Below, in pieces: positions 44,964-54,141 of a DNA stretch of 64,000 bases. This DNA comes from Spirosoma agri (lineage in GTDB: Bacteria; Bacteroidota; Bacteroidia; Cytophagales; Spirosomataceae): assembly GCF_010747415.1 (NCBI RefSeq), contig NZ_JAAGNZ010000001.1:1302001-1366000 (forward strand), read 5' to 3'. Made by a program: the position numbers and the translations under genes. Numbering within the stretch: position 1 is the first letter of the stretch; every line of letters starts with the position of its first letter. The notes under the pieces are model-generated. The model saw only the letters and a program-made list of their open reading frames with translations, was not told where the DNA came from and did not search any database.

Positions 44964-46985
44964 TTAGCGCAAAATAGTACTAGCCTGAGCTTTTTGGACG
45001 TACGCTCCGGCGTCTTCGGGCAACAAAAATCGTTGCTTGATCAGTTTCTGAACGGCCCGTCGAACGGCGTCGACATAGCCCTCATGCGTGGCGTAGCGTT
45101 CCTGTAGCGATAGACGCGGATCGTGCGCGGTTACTTGTTCGGCCTTATTTGTTTTGAAGGGGATCATCTGGCCTGCTCCTTCGCAGCCGTCATTTCCGCC
45201 AAAGCTAGCCTGACGCAACGCCCATCCAGTGGTTGTAGCAATCGGTACGGCAACGGGTGGCAAGCGAATACCGGCCATTTCGTTCCCGTCAGAATCCACC
45301 TTGGAAACAAAATTAACGTAGGCCGGTCGCCCTGCCACACCCGTCGGTAACTTCGTTATGATGCCCTGCTGGAACGAAGGACCAAAATCGAGCAGGTAAT
45401 GTGTGGTAATAACGCCGGTATACGTTACGCCCGGAATTGTTGGCCAGCCAAGTGCCAGTTGCGGAACCAGCCCCGTTTCGGAACCTGCTTGCGGAATCGC
45501 CACGACGGCGGTTCTGGTTGCTCGTCGGGGAACTTCGCTGGCCGGTGGCGCAACGCCTTTTGTGACCCATTCGTCGAGAGCAACGAAAAGAGCCCTCAAA
45601 ACTGGTTCGGCATTGGTTGGGTTCTGAAATTGCTGACATAGGCCCCGGTTGGCCCCATCGCCCGTTCCGTGTTGTGCACCAGATACCAGAAAAAAGCGAA
45701 CATTGTCGGGGTCAGGCAGATCGTTGCCTTTACTGTCGGAATGCAATAGTGACGCGGCTTTTACCCAATATTCGTTGGCGGAGTTGATCTCAAATACCTT
45801 TGGACAGGTATTACTGGCCTTGCATCTCGCAGTGCGTCCCGCTGTTTTGCCCGTCAGCGGATCGGTCGTTGTGGGATAGGCGAATGGGAAAATACCCTCC
45901 GGGTACAGGTGATTCTGCCGATTGCGTTCTGTTCGGCCGGGTTGCGCAAATCGAACGTTAAGCCCGATTCCGCTAGCGCCCCCCATCCAGTTTTCAATCC
46001 CGTCCAGCACTTGCCGGTTCTGCTCATCGGCATTGAAGCCCAGCGTCTGAAAATCATTGACGTAACGGGCCGGTTGTGAGAGCGAATACGAAAATGTATG
46101 CCGAATATCGCCCGCTACCGGATTGGGATGTCCGAAATCGTCGGCGGTGGCATACCGCAGGAACGACACGAAATCGCGGGTAGCCGCAAAACCAATGCCT
46201 GCCACAACCGGATCGCGAGCGGTGTACCTGAATTCATAAATGGCACTTTGCCGAAACGGTGTCCCGGCGGGCATTAACCGAATGGTTTTCTCATCGATGT
46301 ATTCCCACGCATCGGCAGGGATGACCACCGGTGCATCCTGTAGGTGATCACGCACGGTGAGCGTCGCCTGCACCTTTGCCAATGTGGCTGCCGGATACGC
46401 TAGTGAATACGACAATGATGTCGCATTGTCATAAACGATGTATTCATACGACGGCCCGGTAATGGACGATCCGTCTGAATTCTTCGCTATGGGAACATTG
46501 ATGGTCAGGTTATTATTGACTGACTGTGCCGAGCAGTCCCAACCGTTCCAGGCCATTGTGTAGCCCCTGTTCATCAGAAACCCTTCACCAGCCTGTTCCG
46601 CCGTACTGGGATCGTTGCCCCCGCTGCTTTGGTTGAAACCACCGATTAGTTTCCCGCCCCGGTTGTTGATCTCCAGAACGAGTTTATGATTGCCGGTGGC
46701 GAGGTTGATTGGCTTCAGGATGTAAATATCCATGGCGTATTCTACCATGCCCTTCGCATTACGCGGTGCCAGCCTGATATCGGTAATGACGGCGTTTTGC
46801 GGACTGTTCGGGTCCAGTTCGCCATAAGCTCTGCCCCGCAGTTTTTCGTAAGCGCCCACCCGGCCGAAGACTTTTCCGTCGAACGTAGGCGATTGAACGC
46901 TGGTAATATCAATTCGAATAATGCGGGCCTGCGTCAGCGAGGTTGTAACGAGTGAGAAAAACAGGAGCAGTCTCAGGCCAGTCAT
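44964..46985 (-). CDS. alpha/beta hydrolase domain-containing protein (Abhydrolase_10 type)
   Basis: A 673-residue exported protein with signal peptide MTGLRLLLFFSLVTTSLTQA. It matches the large alpha/beta hydrolase domain family PF20091: GRVGAYEKLRGRAYGELDP near the N-terminus, LEINNRGGKL, GEGFLMNRGYTMAWNGWD, RYATADDFGHPNP and FFLVSGAQHGTGDG, where the final His is a candidate catalytic residue. There is no sure G-x-S-x-G nucleophile elbow, so the reaction is unknown. It is the last gene of the co-oriented array beginning near 56800 and follows a glycerate kinase by 78 bases. Confidence 0.85.
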   Translation of the reverse strand: MTGLRLLLFFSLVTTSLTQARIIRIDITSVQSPTFDGKVFGRVGAYEKLRGRAYGELDPNSPQNAVITDIRLAPRNAKGMVEYAMDIYILKPINLATGNHKLVLEINNRGGKLIGGFNQSSGGNDPSTAEQAGEGFLMNRGYTMAWNGWDCSAQSVNNNLTINVPIAKNSDGSSITGPSYEYIVYDNATSLSYSLAYPAATLAKVQATLTVRDHLQDAPVVIPADAWEYIDEKTIRLMPAGTPFRQSAIYEFRYTARDPVVAGIGFAATRDFVSFLRYATADDFGHPNPVAGDIRHTFSYSLSQPARYVNDFQTLGFNADEQNRQVLDGIENWMGGASGIGLNVRFAQPGRTERNRQNHLYPEGIFPFAYPTTTDPLTGKTAGRTARCKASNTCPKVFEINSANEYWVKAASLLHSDSKGNDLPDPDNVRFFLVSGAQHGTGDGANRGLCQQFQNPTNAEPVLRALFVALDEWVTKGVAPPASEVPRRATRTAVVAIPQAGSETGLVPQLALGWPTIPGVTYTGVITTHYLLDFGPSFQQGIITKLPTGVAGRPAYVNFVSKVDSDGNEMAGIRLPPVAVPIATTTGWALRQASFGGNDGCEGAGQMIPFKTNKAEQVTAHDPRLSLQERYATHEGYVDAVRRAVQKLIKQRFLLPEDAGAYVQKAQASTILR

Positions 46986-47063
46986 AGAGCTTCTTTATTC
47001 ACAGTAAATCGTTTCCGGGTGCTTCCTACTCAAAACGGTAGCCGGATTTGTTTTTTTTTGCGA

Positions 47064-48206
47064 TCAGCGAGAATTCATGGCTAGTAAATTGCCGAGTTGC
47101 CAGGCGGTGCGTACCAGATTTTGTTCCGTACAACCTAGTGCTGTAGTCATATCGGTCGGCCCATTGCCGACTGCCAGTAGTACGTCGAAATACTGGTTCA
47201 ATTTAGCGTTCTGTTCCAGGGGTATCTTGCCCGCCAGGCCAATGACAGGTAGGTTCTTCTGCTTCGCCTGATACGCGACCCCAAACGGGCCTTTGCCGTG
47301 TAACGTTTGTTCGTCGATGCTGCCTTCGCCCGTAATCACCAGATCCGCGTTGGCCAGCACTTCGCTGAACCCCGTAAATTCGAGAAAAAAATCGATGCCG
47401 TTGACCAGTCTGGCGTTGAGAAAGGTATGAAGCCCGGCTGCTACGCCACCAGCCGCCCCGCCATGCCTAACAATCGTCATGTCGATACCCGTTTGTTGCC
47501 TGGCTACCTGGGCGAATGTAGCCAGACTGGCATCGAGTTTTTTCACGCCATTGGGTGTCGCTCCCTTTTGTGGCCCAAAAACAGCCGCCGACCCTTCATC
47601 GCCCAGTAATGTATTTTCGACATCGCAAAGAATGGTGATGTCACAAGCTAGAATCCGCTGATCGAGGTTTGACAGGTCGATGCGAGTCAGGGCGGTCAAG
47701 CGTTCGGGGATGGTTAGTTCGTTGTTGGCCGCATCGAGAAAGCGGATGCCCAGTGCGCGTAAAATACCGGTGCCGCCATCTACCGTTGCCGAACCGCCAA
47801 TGGCCAGAACGAATTTTTTGACGCCCTTGTCCAGCGCTGCTTTAATAAGTTCGCCCGTTCCGAATGAGGTTGCGCGTAAGGGATTTAGCTCCTCGGGTTT
47901 GACGAGTTGAATCCCTGATGCATTCGCCATTTCGATGATGGCCGTGTCACCCTCATTGACTAGCCCAAACAACGAGGTAATCTTCCGATCAAAGGGATCA
48001 CTCACCTGAACCGAAACAAGTGTCCCCTTATGCTTCTGGATTATCAACGCCCCCGTACCATCTCCACCATCGCCCACCGGAAAGCATTTACAAACACAGT
48101 CGAGCGTACTTTTCTGCAACCCCTCCTGAATCGCCAGGGCTACAGCGGTGGCGTCGAGACTGTGCTTGAACGCATTGGGGGCAATAAGAACGCGGGTCGG
48201 TTTCAT
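47064..48206 (-). CDS. glycerate kinase (GarK/GlxK family)
   Basis: A 380-residue cytoplasmic kinase of the glycerate kinase type 1 family (TIGR00045 type). Conserved blocks: RVLIAPNAFKHSLDATAVA at the start, FPVGDGGDGTGAL, MANASGIQLV, the glycine-rich VLAIGGSATVDGGTGILRALG (read in two halves) and TGEGSIDEQTLHGKGPFGVA. It phosphorylates D-glycerate, usually to 2-phosphoglycerate. It follows a 2-hydroxyacid dehydrogenase and a lactate/glycolate permease on the same strand, which would supply glycerate. Confidence 0.95.
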   Translation of the reverse strand: MKPTRVLIAPNAFKHSLDATAVALAIQEGLQKSTLDCVCKCFPVGDGGDGTGALIIQKHKGTLVSVQVSDPFDRKITSLFGLVNEGDTAIIEMANASGIQLVKPEELNPLRATSFGTGELIKAALDKGVKKFVLAIGGSATVDGGTGILRALGIRFLDAANNELTIPERLTALTRIDLSNLDQRILACDITILCDVENTLLGDEGSAAVFGPQKGATPNGVKKLDASLATFAQVARQQTGIDMTIVRHGGAAGGVAAGLHTFLNARLVNGIDFFLEFTGFSEVLANADLVITGEGSIDEQTLHGKGPFGVAYQAKQKNLPVIGLAGKIPLEQNAKLNQYFDVLLAVGNGPTDMTTALGCTEQNLVRTAWQLGNLLAMNSR

Positions 48207-48429
48207 GATCGGGAAAAAGAAGGGGCGACGTTACTTTTTTGTGTGATTAGCTGGCCATGCATTCTATTTAGCCATTGTTCTGGCTGAATGTCAATTCTGT
48301 GTCCGAGCCGAGAAAAAATGGATTATACCCCGATCAGGTGGCGAAAAAACAGGTGAATACACGCAACAAGACACTTAACGCGTTCGTCCGACGGGTAACG
48401 AACAAACGCATTTTCCTACGTGAACTAGC

Positions 48430-49389
48430 TCACTTGTTGACTACATTGACCGGATTTCCGTTTATGAATGCCGACAGATTATCGACGGTAATAGCCATGA
48501 GCCGGGTCCGGGCTTCTTTCGTCGCCCAGGCAATGTGCGGTGTGATTAGACAATTCTTCGCCTTGAACAAAGGGTTGTCGGCGGCTGGCGGTTCTTTGGA
48601 CAACACATCGATACCCGCGCCCGCAATGACCCCGTTATTCAGCGCGTCGGCCAGGTCCTGATCGACGACCAGTGGTCCCCTTGACGTATTCAGCAGAAAC
48701 GCCGTGGGTTTCATCAACGCCAGATTTTCTTTATTGATAAGCCCCTGCGTTTCGGGCGTTAGTGGCGCGTGAATACTGACGACATCGGACTGTGCGAGCA
48801 ACTCGGGGATTTCGGCCCATTTAAAGTTCTTGCGGTGCGACTGGTCCGTACGATGCCGTTTCGAGCCAATCACATTCATGCCGAAGGCTGTGGCTGCATC
48901 GGCGACCTTTTCGCCAATACTACCGAAACCGATAATGCCCATTGTCTTGTCGGCCAGTTCGATGAGCGGATAATCCCAGAAGCAAAAATCCGCCGAACGC
49001 GCCCATTTGCCATCCATAACGGAATCACTATGACGTTGTACGTGCAGGGTTAGTTCGAGCAATAGCGCAAAGGAGAGTTGTACTACCGATGCGGTGCTGT
49101 AGCCGGGTACGTTGCTGACGATAACCCCATTTTTTTTCGCTACGTCCGTATTGACGATGTTATACCCTGTAGCCAGAATACCGATGAATTTCAATTTGGG
49201 CAATTTCGCTAACACGTCTTCGCCCAGTGGTACTTTGTTGGTGAAAATGATCTCGGCATCCTGCGCCCGTTCCACGACATCATCGGCTGCCGTTCGGTCA
49301 TATACCGTTAACTCGCCAAGTTTTTCCAATTCTTTCCAGGATATGTCGCCCGGATTTAATGTATACCCATCTAATACGACAATCTTCAT
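48430..49389 (-). CDS. D-2-hydroxyacid dehydrogenase (glycerate dehydrogenase/hydroxypyruvate reductase-like)
   Basis: A 319-residue NAD(P)-dependent dehydrogenase. The ATG at 49389 (MKIVVLDGYTLNPGDISW) fits the usual start; 49398 is possible. Motifs: cofactor loop MGIIGFGSIGEKVADA, catalytic Arg in NTSRGPLVV, Glu in IDVLSKEPP and His in LITPHIAWATKEAR. The N-terminal VLDGYTLNPGD is characteristic of bacterial glycerate dehydrogenases. It would interconvert hydroxypyruvate and D-glycerate, feeding the glycerate kinase 223 bases downstream. Confidence 0.94.
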   Translation of the reverse strand: MKIVVLDGYTLNPGDISWKELEKLGELTVYDRTAADDVVERAQDAEIIFTNKVPLGEDVLAKLPKLKFIGILATGYNIVNTDVAKKNGVIVSNVPGYSTASVVQLSFALLLELTLHVQRHSDSVMDGKWARSADFCFWDYPLIELADKTMGIIGFGSIGEKVADAATAFGMNVIGSKRHRTDQSHRKNFKWAEIPELLAQSDVVSIHAPLTPETQGLINKENLALMKPTAFLLNTSRGPLVVDQDLADALNNGVIAGAGIDVLSKEPPAADNPLFKAKNCLITPHIAWATKEARTRLMAITVDNLSAFINGNPVNVVNK

Positions 49390-49463
49390 CGTTGACATTT
49401 CTTGTTGATAGAATAAGACATCCGGATCCATACTGCCCGAATGATAACTGGCTAAACGCGCAC

Positions 49464-49725
49464 TCAGGCTACATGCCGTATGCGCTTGGTATTGGCAAGA
49501 ACGACATCTGAACCTTCATTGCCAAACGGCTTTACGTCAACGCTAACGACGGGCGGGTGGGCTGTGTTTAGATAATCGATCTCCAGCGTGTTGTTGAGGT
49601 TTCTAGGGCTGTGAAATAGGCAGCTGACATAAACCCTGCGCCTTTTATGGTTTTGGCAAACGTCATGACGTGGGCCATATCAACGGTCATACAATCACAA
49701 AGACGGGCATTCGGAAAACAAACAA
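49464..49725 (-). pseudogene. decayed 3' end of a TIM-barrel sugar isomerase-like gene
   Basis: After the permease stop, the minus strand still reads as protein in two frames. The first (about 49610-49700) gives MTVDMAHVMTFAKTIKGAGF; the second (about 49464-49600) gives NNTLEIDYLNTAHPPVVSVD, then KPFGNEGSDVVLANTKR, and ends in a TGA at 49464. A one-base frame change near 49600 would join them. The text looks like the C-terminal third of a metal-dependent TIM-barrel isomerase, but the family name is a guess. The 5' two thirds are absent, so this is a deletion remnant. It sits between the permease and the hydroxyacid dehydrogenase. Confidence 0.45.
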
Positions 49726-51495
49726 TTAATTGACAAGATCGGGGGTTGGTTCTTTCGTTTTGGCCGTTCGCAGAATGGCGGTGGCGATAACGGCTAGTAA
49801 AATCGCTAAACCAATCAGGCACGTGTAGCCTTTCGAAACGTCGGGAATCGTTGCCGTTTTCTTGCTGCCCAGCATTTCGTAGACGGGAATAACCCACTTT
49901 ATCGCATACGCCTGTGCCAGCACAAGGAAGCAGATGAAGAGCAGCATGAAGAAACTATGCTTTACCGTGAAGCGGAACAATTCGGATTCCTTGCCTACCA
50001 GATTACCCGCTGCTGCGGCTACGGCGATGGATTGGGGCGATATCATTTTACCCACAACGCCACCCGAGATGTTGGCCGCTACGGTTACCACCGGATCAAC
50101 GCCGATGGACTGCGCGGTGGCGTATTGCAGTTTGCTGAACAGTGCATTGGCGGAGGTGTCGGAGCCGGTGATAAATACACCTAACCAACCCAGTACGGGC
50201 GCAAAGAATGGGAACAGAAAACCCGTATTCGCCAGCACTGCGGCCAACGTGAGCGTAATCCCCGAATCATTGAGGATATAGGCGAAACCCAATACCGCAG
50301 CAATCGTGAGAATTGGAAATTTGAGTTGATTCAGCGTCGCACCGAACACGGTTGCCCCCTCGCGATAGGTTAGGCCAACGAGCGGAATCGAAATAAGTCC
50401 CGCCATCAGAATGGCCGTTCCTGCCGCCGACAAGTAATTGAATTTGAATAGCTTGGGTAACAGACTACCATCTTCGCCCTGAATAGCATTGTGAAGCCCC
50501 GGAAATTCGAACTGTACCATGCCCGCCGAATTCAGCGCATCTTTGATCGGTTGTACACCCCAGGCAATGACCATGATCGTCAGCACAATAAACGGTGCCC
50601 ACGCCCGAATGAGTTGGCCTCTTGTGTAACGAACATCGGTATTAATCGTGGCGGCTGGCTCGTTGGTAAACCGCCAGGTGGTTTTCGGTTTCCAGACTTG
50701 CAGGAATACCATCAGGCAAACAATGGATCCAAGACCGGCGATAACGTCGGGTAGGGCAGGGCCTAAGAAGTTGGACGACACGTACTGAAGAAAGGCGAAG
50801 GAGAGACCCGATACCAGGACGGCGGGCCAGATTTCCTGCGCTTTTTTGACGCTGGCAATGATAGAAACCAGGTAAAAAGGCAGCATGATCGACAGGATCG
50901 GTAATGTCCGGCCCACCATCTGCGAAATGGGTAGCTCGGGAATGCCCGACACTTGCGAGGCTACCGTAATGGGAATACCGATGGAGCCAAACGCGACCGG
51001 CGCGGTATTAGCAATCAGGCAGATACCCGACGCGTAGAGTGGATTGAACCCCAACCCGACCAGCATGGCCGCCGTGATGGCAACGGGTGCACCGAATCCG
51101 GCAGTACCTTCCAGAAATGACCCGAACGAGAAGGCGATCAACAGCGCCTGCAAGCGCCGGTCAGACGTGATCGACGCCATAAAATGCTTGATGATCTCGA
51201 ACTGACCGCTCTTGACGGTAATGTTGAACAGAAAAACCGCCATGATCACCAGCCAGCAAATGGGAAACAGGCCGTACAGCGCCCCGTGTGCCGCCGACAA
51301 CAGCGCGAGTTTCACCGGCATTCCGTACACCAGTGTGGCAATGATCATGGCAAGACCTGTGGCGATTAAACTGGCCTGATACCCTTTCATTTTTTTGATG
51401 ATCAAGGCCCAGAAGATGAAAAGGATGGGAATGGCCGCAACCAGGACAGATAAAGCAATACTGTTGAAGGGGTCAATAACTTGTTTCCAGATCAT
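49726..51495 (-). CDS. lctP: L-lactate/glycolate permease (LctP family)
   Basis: A 589-residue polytopic membrane protein with at least twelve hydrophobic segments. The N-terminus MIWKQVIDPFNSIALSVLVA and the conserved GSFLEGTAGFGAPVAITAAM identify the LctP family; further blocks are NTAPVAFGSIGIPITVAS, FITGSDTSANALFSKLQ and GKMISPQSIAVAAAA. These proteins import lactate or glycolate with protons. With a hydroxyacid dehydrogenase and glycerate kinase downstream, uptake of glycolate, glycerate or lactate is likely. It follows the glycosidase-like gene by 145 bases. Confidence 0.95.
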   Translation of the reverse strand: MIWKQVIDPFNSIALSVLVAAIPILFIFWALIIKKMKGYQASLIATGLAMIIATLVYGMPVKLALLSAAHGALYGLFPICWLVIMAVFLFNITVKSGQFEIIKHFMASITSDRRLQALLIAFSFGSFLEGTAGFGAPVAITAAMLVGLGFNPLYASGICLIANTAPVAFGSIGIPITVASQVSGIPELPISQMVGRTLPILSIMLPFYLVSIIASVKKAQEIWPAVLVSGLSFAFLQYVSSNFLGPALPDVIAGLGSIVCLMVFLQVWKPKTTWRFTNEPAATINTDVRYTRGQLIRAWAPFIVLTIMVIAWGVQPIKDALNSAGMVQFEFPGLHNAIQGEDGSLLPKLFKFNYLSAAGTAILMAGLISIPLVGLTYREGATVFGATLNQLKFPILTIAAVLGFAYILNDSGITLTLAAVLANTGFLFPFFAPVLGWLGVFITGSDTSANALFSKLQYATAQSIGVDPVVTVAANISGGVVGKMISPQSIAVAAAAGNLVGKESELFRFTVKHSFFMLLFICFLVLAQAYAIKWVIPVYEMLGSKKTATIPDVSKGYTCLIGLAILLAVIATAILRTAKTKEPTPDLVN

Positions 51496-51640
51496 GGGTG
51501 TATTCGATTAGTGGTAACGTTCATTCCAACAAGTCGATGGGTGTTCTGTATCGCTTGCGCTACTGCTGACTCCTGAATAGCATCGGGCTCGATGGTCTGA
51601 GTTGTCTCAACCCGACAAAGTCGACACCATTTCAAGTAAG

Positions 51641-53818
51641 TTAAGCCAAATCCAGCGCAACAATTTCGTGATCGAGGATTTTGGGTACGGCTACCGTCAA
51701 TTTGCCGCCTTTTACCTCGAATTTAGGTTTCTGATCGCTCATCAGCAGCTTGACACCGGTCACTTTTGCGCCCACCGGAACCTGAACGGTAACCTGCGCT
51801 TCGACCGGGATCAGTTCTCGGAAAGGCCCTTTCATCATCATCGGATTGGTCAGGTTCACCAGATGGACGGTCATCGAATTGGCCTGCCGCCAGACGTTAA
51901 CATCGATAACACCCGGCCCTGTGATGGCAGCAACCGGTTCTTCGTCAAGCGCCCAGTTGATGACGTTGCTCAGCAGTTGCCCATGATCAGTGCCCAGCAG
52001 TTGCCAGAACGACCGGTCCAGATCACCCGGAATGTAGGCGACGCGGCCTTTGCCAACCTGCCGCAGATAAAGCTCCCGTGTATCGGTTTCGGCAACTCGT
52101 GGATACACATCCTCCATCGGTAGATCCGGGTAGGTCGGAATGAGCGTGATCGGGCTGGGGAACGTGGCCGTTGGTTTTACATTGACTTTGTAGATTGTAT
52201 TAATAATCCGTGGCGTATCATCCAGCCCTTTTAGAATCAGTTGTGTCTGGCTATTTTTTGCGTCGTTGCGCAGTTGCAGATAGCTGTTGCGCATCGGTCC
52301 TTCTACTTTCTTGTCGTAGGAAACGCCGAACAGACTGGCCAGTCCGAAATCGGGTCGTTGTTGGCCTTCTTCGTTATAGAGCGATGTTTCAAACGTAGAT
52401 ACGATACTCCCGCCATTGTCCACAAACGCTTGTATTTGCTTGCATTGGGCATCGGAAAGAGCCGCGATATTGGGCAAGATCAATAACTTGAATCGCTTCA
52501 GATCGTCGGGGGTCAGCAGGCGGTCGTTCACCATGTCGAACGGAATGCGGCTCTCGACGAGGTTGTGGTACACGCCGTCCAGATGGTCACCGCTTTTCTG
52601 CTGCCACGGCTGACCGCCGTAGTTTTTGTCGGTCTGCTCCGAATACACCACGCCGACGCGGGCCATTGAAGCTGTGTTGCGCAGGTATTTCTCGTTTTTA
52701 TGGTAGCCTTCGTACACCTTAGCTACAGACTCCATCCAGCGTTTGTCGTAGATGTCACCACCGAACTTTACGAAGCAGGGGCGCATACCATTGGCGGTTC
52801 CTTCTGCCACCCAAATGCGAATTTCGGCATCGCTCTGTACGGAATCTTTCCAGCGAAATTCTTCTTCGATGCCGATGCTGAAAATACCGATCAAGGGTTT
52901 TAGTCCCAGCGTCGACCGCAGCTCTTTAGCGCCTTTCCCATTGGCCCAGGGTGCGGTTAATCCCTTTCGCGCCTGTTGGTCGGCGAAGAAGAGATCGGCC
53001 TCTTTACCCGTTATTACTTTGTCGGGAAAACCGTTCGGAATGAAGCGGGCACTCGGTTTTTGCTTCCGGATACCGGCATCCCACACCGACCAAACGTCGC
53101 GCAGCCGCTTCATGCGCCAATCAGCCCATTTTCGGTACGTTGGATTAAGTTTGTCGGCAGCCTTGGGTAGTTCCAGTCCGGTGGCCGCTTTGAAGTTGGT
53201 CGTGCAATGTTCACAGTAGCAGATGTCATGACCATGCCAGCGGTTCGAGAAAATTCCTTCCGGCTGAAATTTCTCCATGATCTCCTGATTCACCTGCGTC
53301 ATGAACTCAAAATTGTAAGGTCCCAGCGCGCAGGTTACCCATAAATCCGGATTGGCCCAGTGACGGCGTTTCTTACCATCGGCGGTTACCGCAATCCAGT
53401 CGGGGTGCGCGTCGTAAACGTCCTGCCGGGCGGCATGAGGATCGGTACGCAACATGATTTTCATACCCTGCTTTTTACAGCCGTCCACCAGATAACCCAG
53501 CGTGTCGGAGTTACCCATAAAATCGCTGCGGTGGTGAAGCGGAATATTGGTCGGATAGAAGGCAACAATACCACCCGCACTCAACAAAGCACCGTCGGCG
53601 TGAATCCGTTTGAAATAACTGAGCCAGAAATCCGGATCATAATGGCCGGGGTCACGTTCCACAAACGCAAGCTGTGCCCAGCGCATCGGCCCGTCGAGCC
53701 AGAATGCTTCGGTTGGAGCCGGTACAGCCATTGACGGATTTGCCAGCGCAGAAGGTCCTGAAAAAGCGTAGGCACCTCCGATGAGGCCGGTCGTCCTGAT
53801 GAAATCTCTTCTTTCCAT
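51641..53818 (-). CDS. Tat-exported glycoside hydrolase-like protein with trimerisation-type domain
   Basis: A 725-residue exported protein. The signal MERRDFIRTTGLIGGAYAFS is twin-arginine. About residues 45-380 look like a TIM-barrel glycosidase: FWLSYFKRIHADGALLSAGG, QGMKIMLRTDPHAA, IFSNRWHGHDICYCEHC (a paired-Cys metal-like site) and WVAEGTANGMRPCFVKFGG. About 390-600 is a Rossmann-like beta-galactosidase trimerisation domain (FKLLILPNIAALSD, QAFVDNGGSIVSTFETSL). The last 120 residues form a beta domain. It resembles GH42-like or alpha-amylase-family proteins of unassigned activity. Catalytic acids are not certain. It stands between the GMC dehydrogenase and the permease genes. Confidence 0.8.
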   Translation of the reverse strand: MERRDFIRTTGLIGGAYAFSGPSALANPSMAVPAPTEAFWLDGPMRWAQLAFVERDPGHYDPDFWLSYFKRIHADGALLSAGGIVAFYPTNIPLHHRSDFMGNSDTLGYLVDGCKKQGMKIMLRTDPHAARQDVYDAHPDWIAVTADGKKRRHWANPDLWVTCALGPYNFEFMTQVNQEIMEKFQPEGIFSNRWHGHDICYCEHCTTNFKAATGLELPKAADKLNPTYRKWADWRMKRLRDVWSVWDAGIRKQKPSARFIPNGFPDKVITGKEADLFFADQQARKGLTAPWANGKGAKELRSTLGLKPLIGIFSIGIEEEFRWKDSVQSDAEIRIWVAEGTANGMRPCFVKFGGDIYDKRWMESVAKVYEGYHKNEKYLRNTASMARVGVVYSEQTDKNYGGQPWQQKSGDHLDGVYHNLVESRIPFDMVNDRLLTPDDLKRFKLLILPNIAALSDAQCKQIQAFVDNGGSIVSTFETSLYNEEGQQRPDFGLASLFGVSYDKKVEGPMRNSYLQLRNDAKNSQTQLILKGLDDTPRIINTIYKVNVKPTATFPSPITLIPTYPDLPMEDVYPRVAETDTRELYLRQVGKGRVAYIPGDLDRSFWQLLGTDHGQLLSNVINWALDEEPVAAITGPGVIDVNVWRQANSMTVHLVNLTNPMMMKGPFRELIPVEAQVTVQVPVGAKVTGVKLLMSDQKPKFEVKGGKLTVAVPKILDHEIVALDLA

Positions 53819-54141
53819 AGTACAGATGAGCGAAAGGGCTTAGAGTCGGTTTTGGGTATGAGGTGCCTTTGGCTGTTAGTCGTGAGGTGAATAATGGTGC
53901 GGAGAGGTGAACAAAAAAGGATCTTATTGAACGCTGGATGTTTCGGAAACAGGGTATGACTGTTTATGCGTTGACGCTGAGCTGGTGAAGCTGGATTTAT
54001 GGGCTGATATTCGGTGGTTTACGGGTATTGGACGTCTGGCCAGATTGAAACAATTGTATACTGCCAAGATCCGTTCTGAGTGCTTACATGGTGTATGCAG
54101 GGATGGTCCCTCACGGCAGCTGCCGTGAGGGAAAACCAGCT
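53819..54141. other. gap with palindrome between GMC and glycosidase genes
   Basis: A 323-base stretch without a supported gene. It holds a 26-base perfect palindrome at 54107-54132 just after the GMC stop. Confidence 0.5.
54107..54132 (-). terminator. 26-base perfect palindrome after the GMC gene
   Basis: Bases 54107-54132 are a perfect 13+13 palindrome (TCCCTCACGGCAG and its complement), ten bases after the GMC stop. There is no T run on the minus strand, so it may be an attenuator or protein-binding site instead of a standard terminator. Confidence 0.5.

Noticed and set aside
49568-49897. 110-codon minus-strand frame running out of the permease gene
   Set aside because: Its first half lies within lctP in another frame. 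Only its last part, after the lctP stop, was kept as piece of a remnant.
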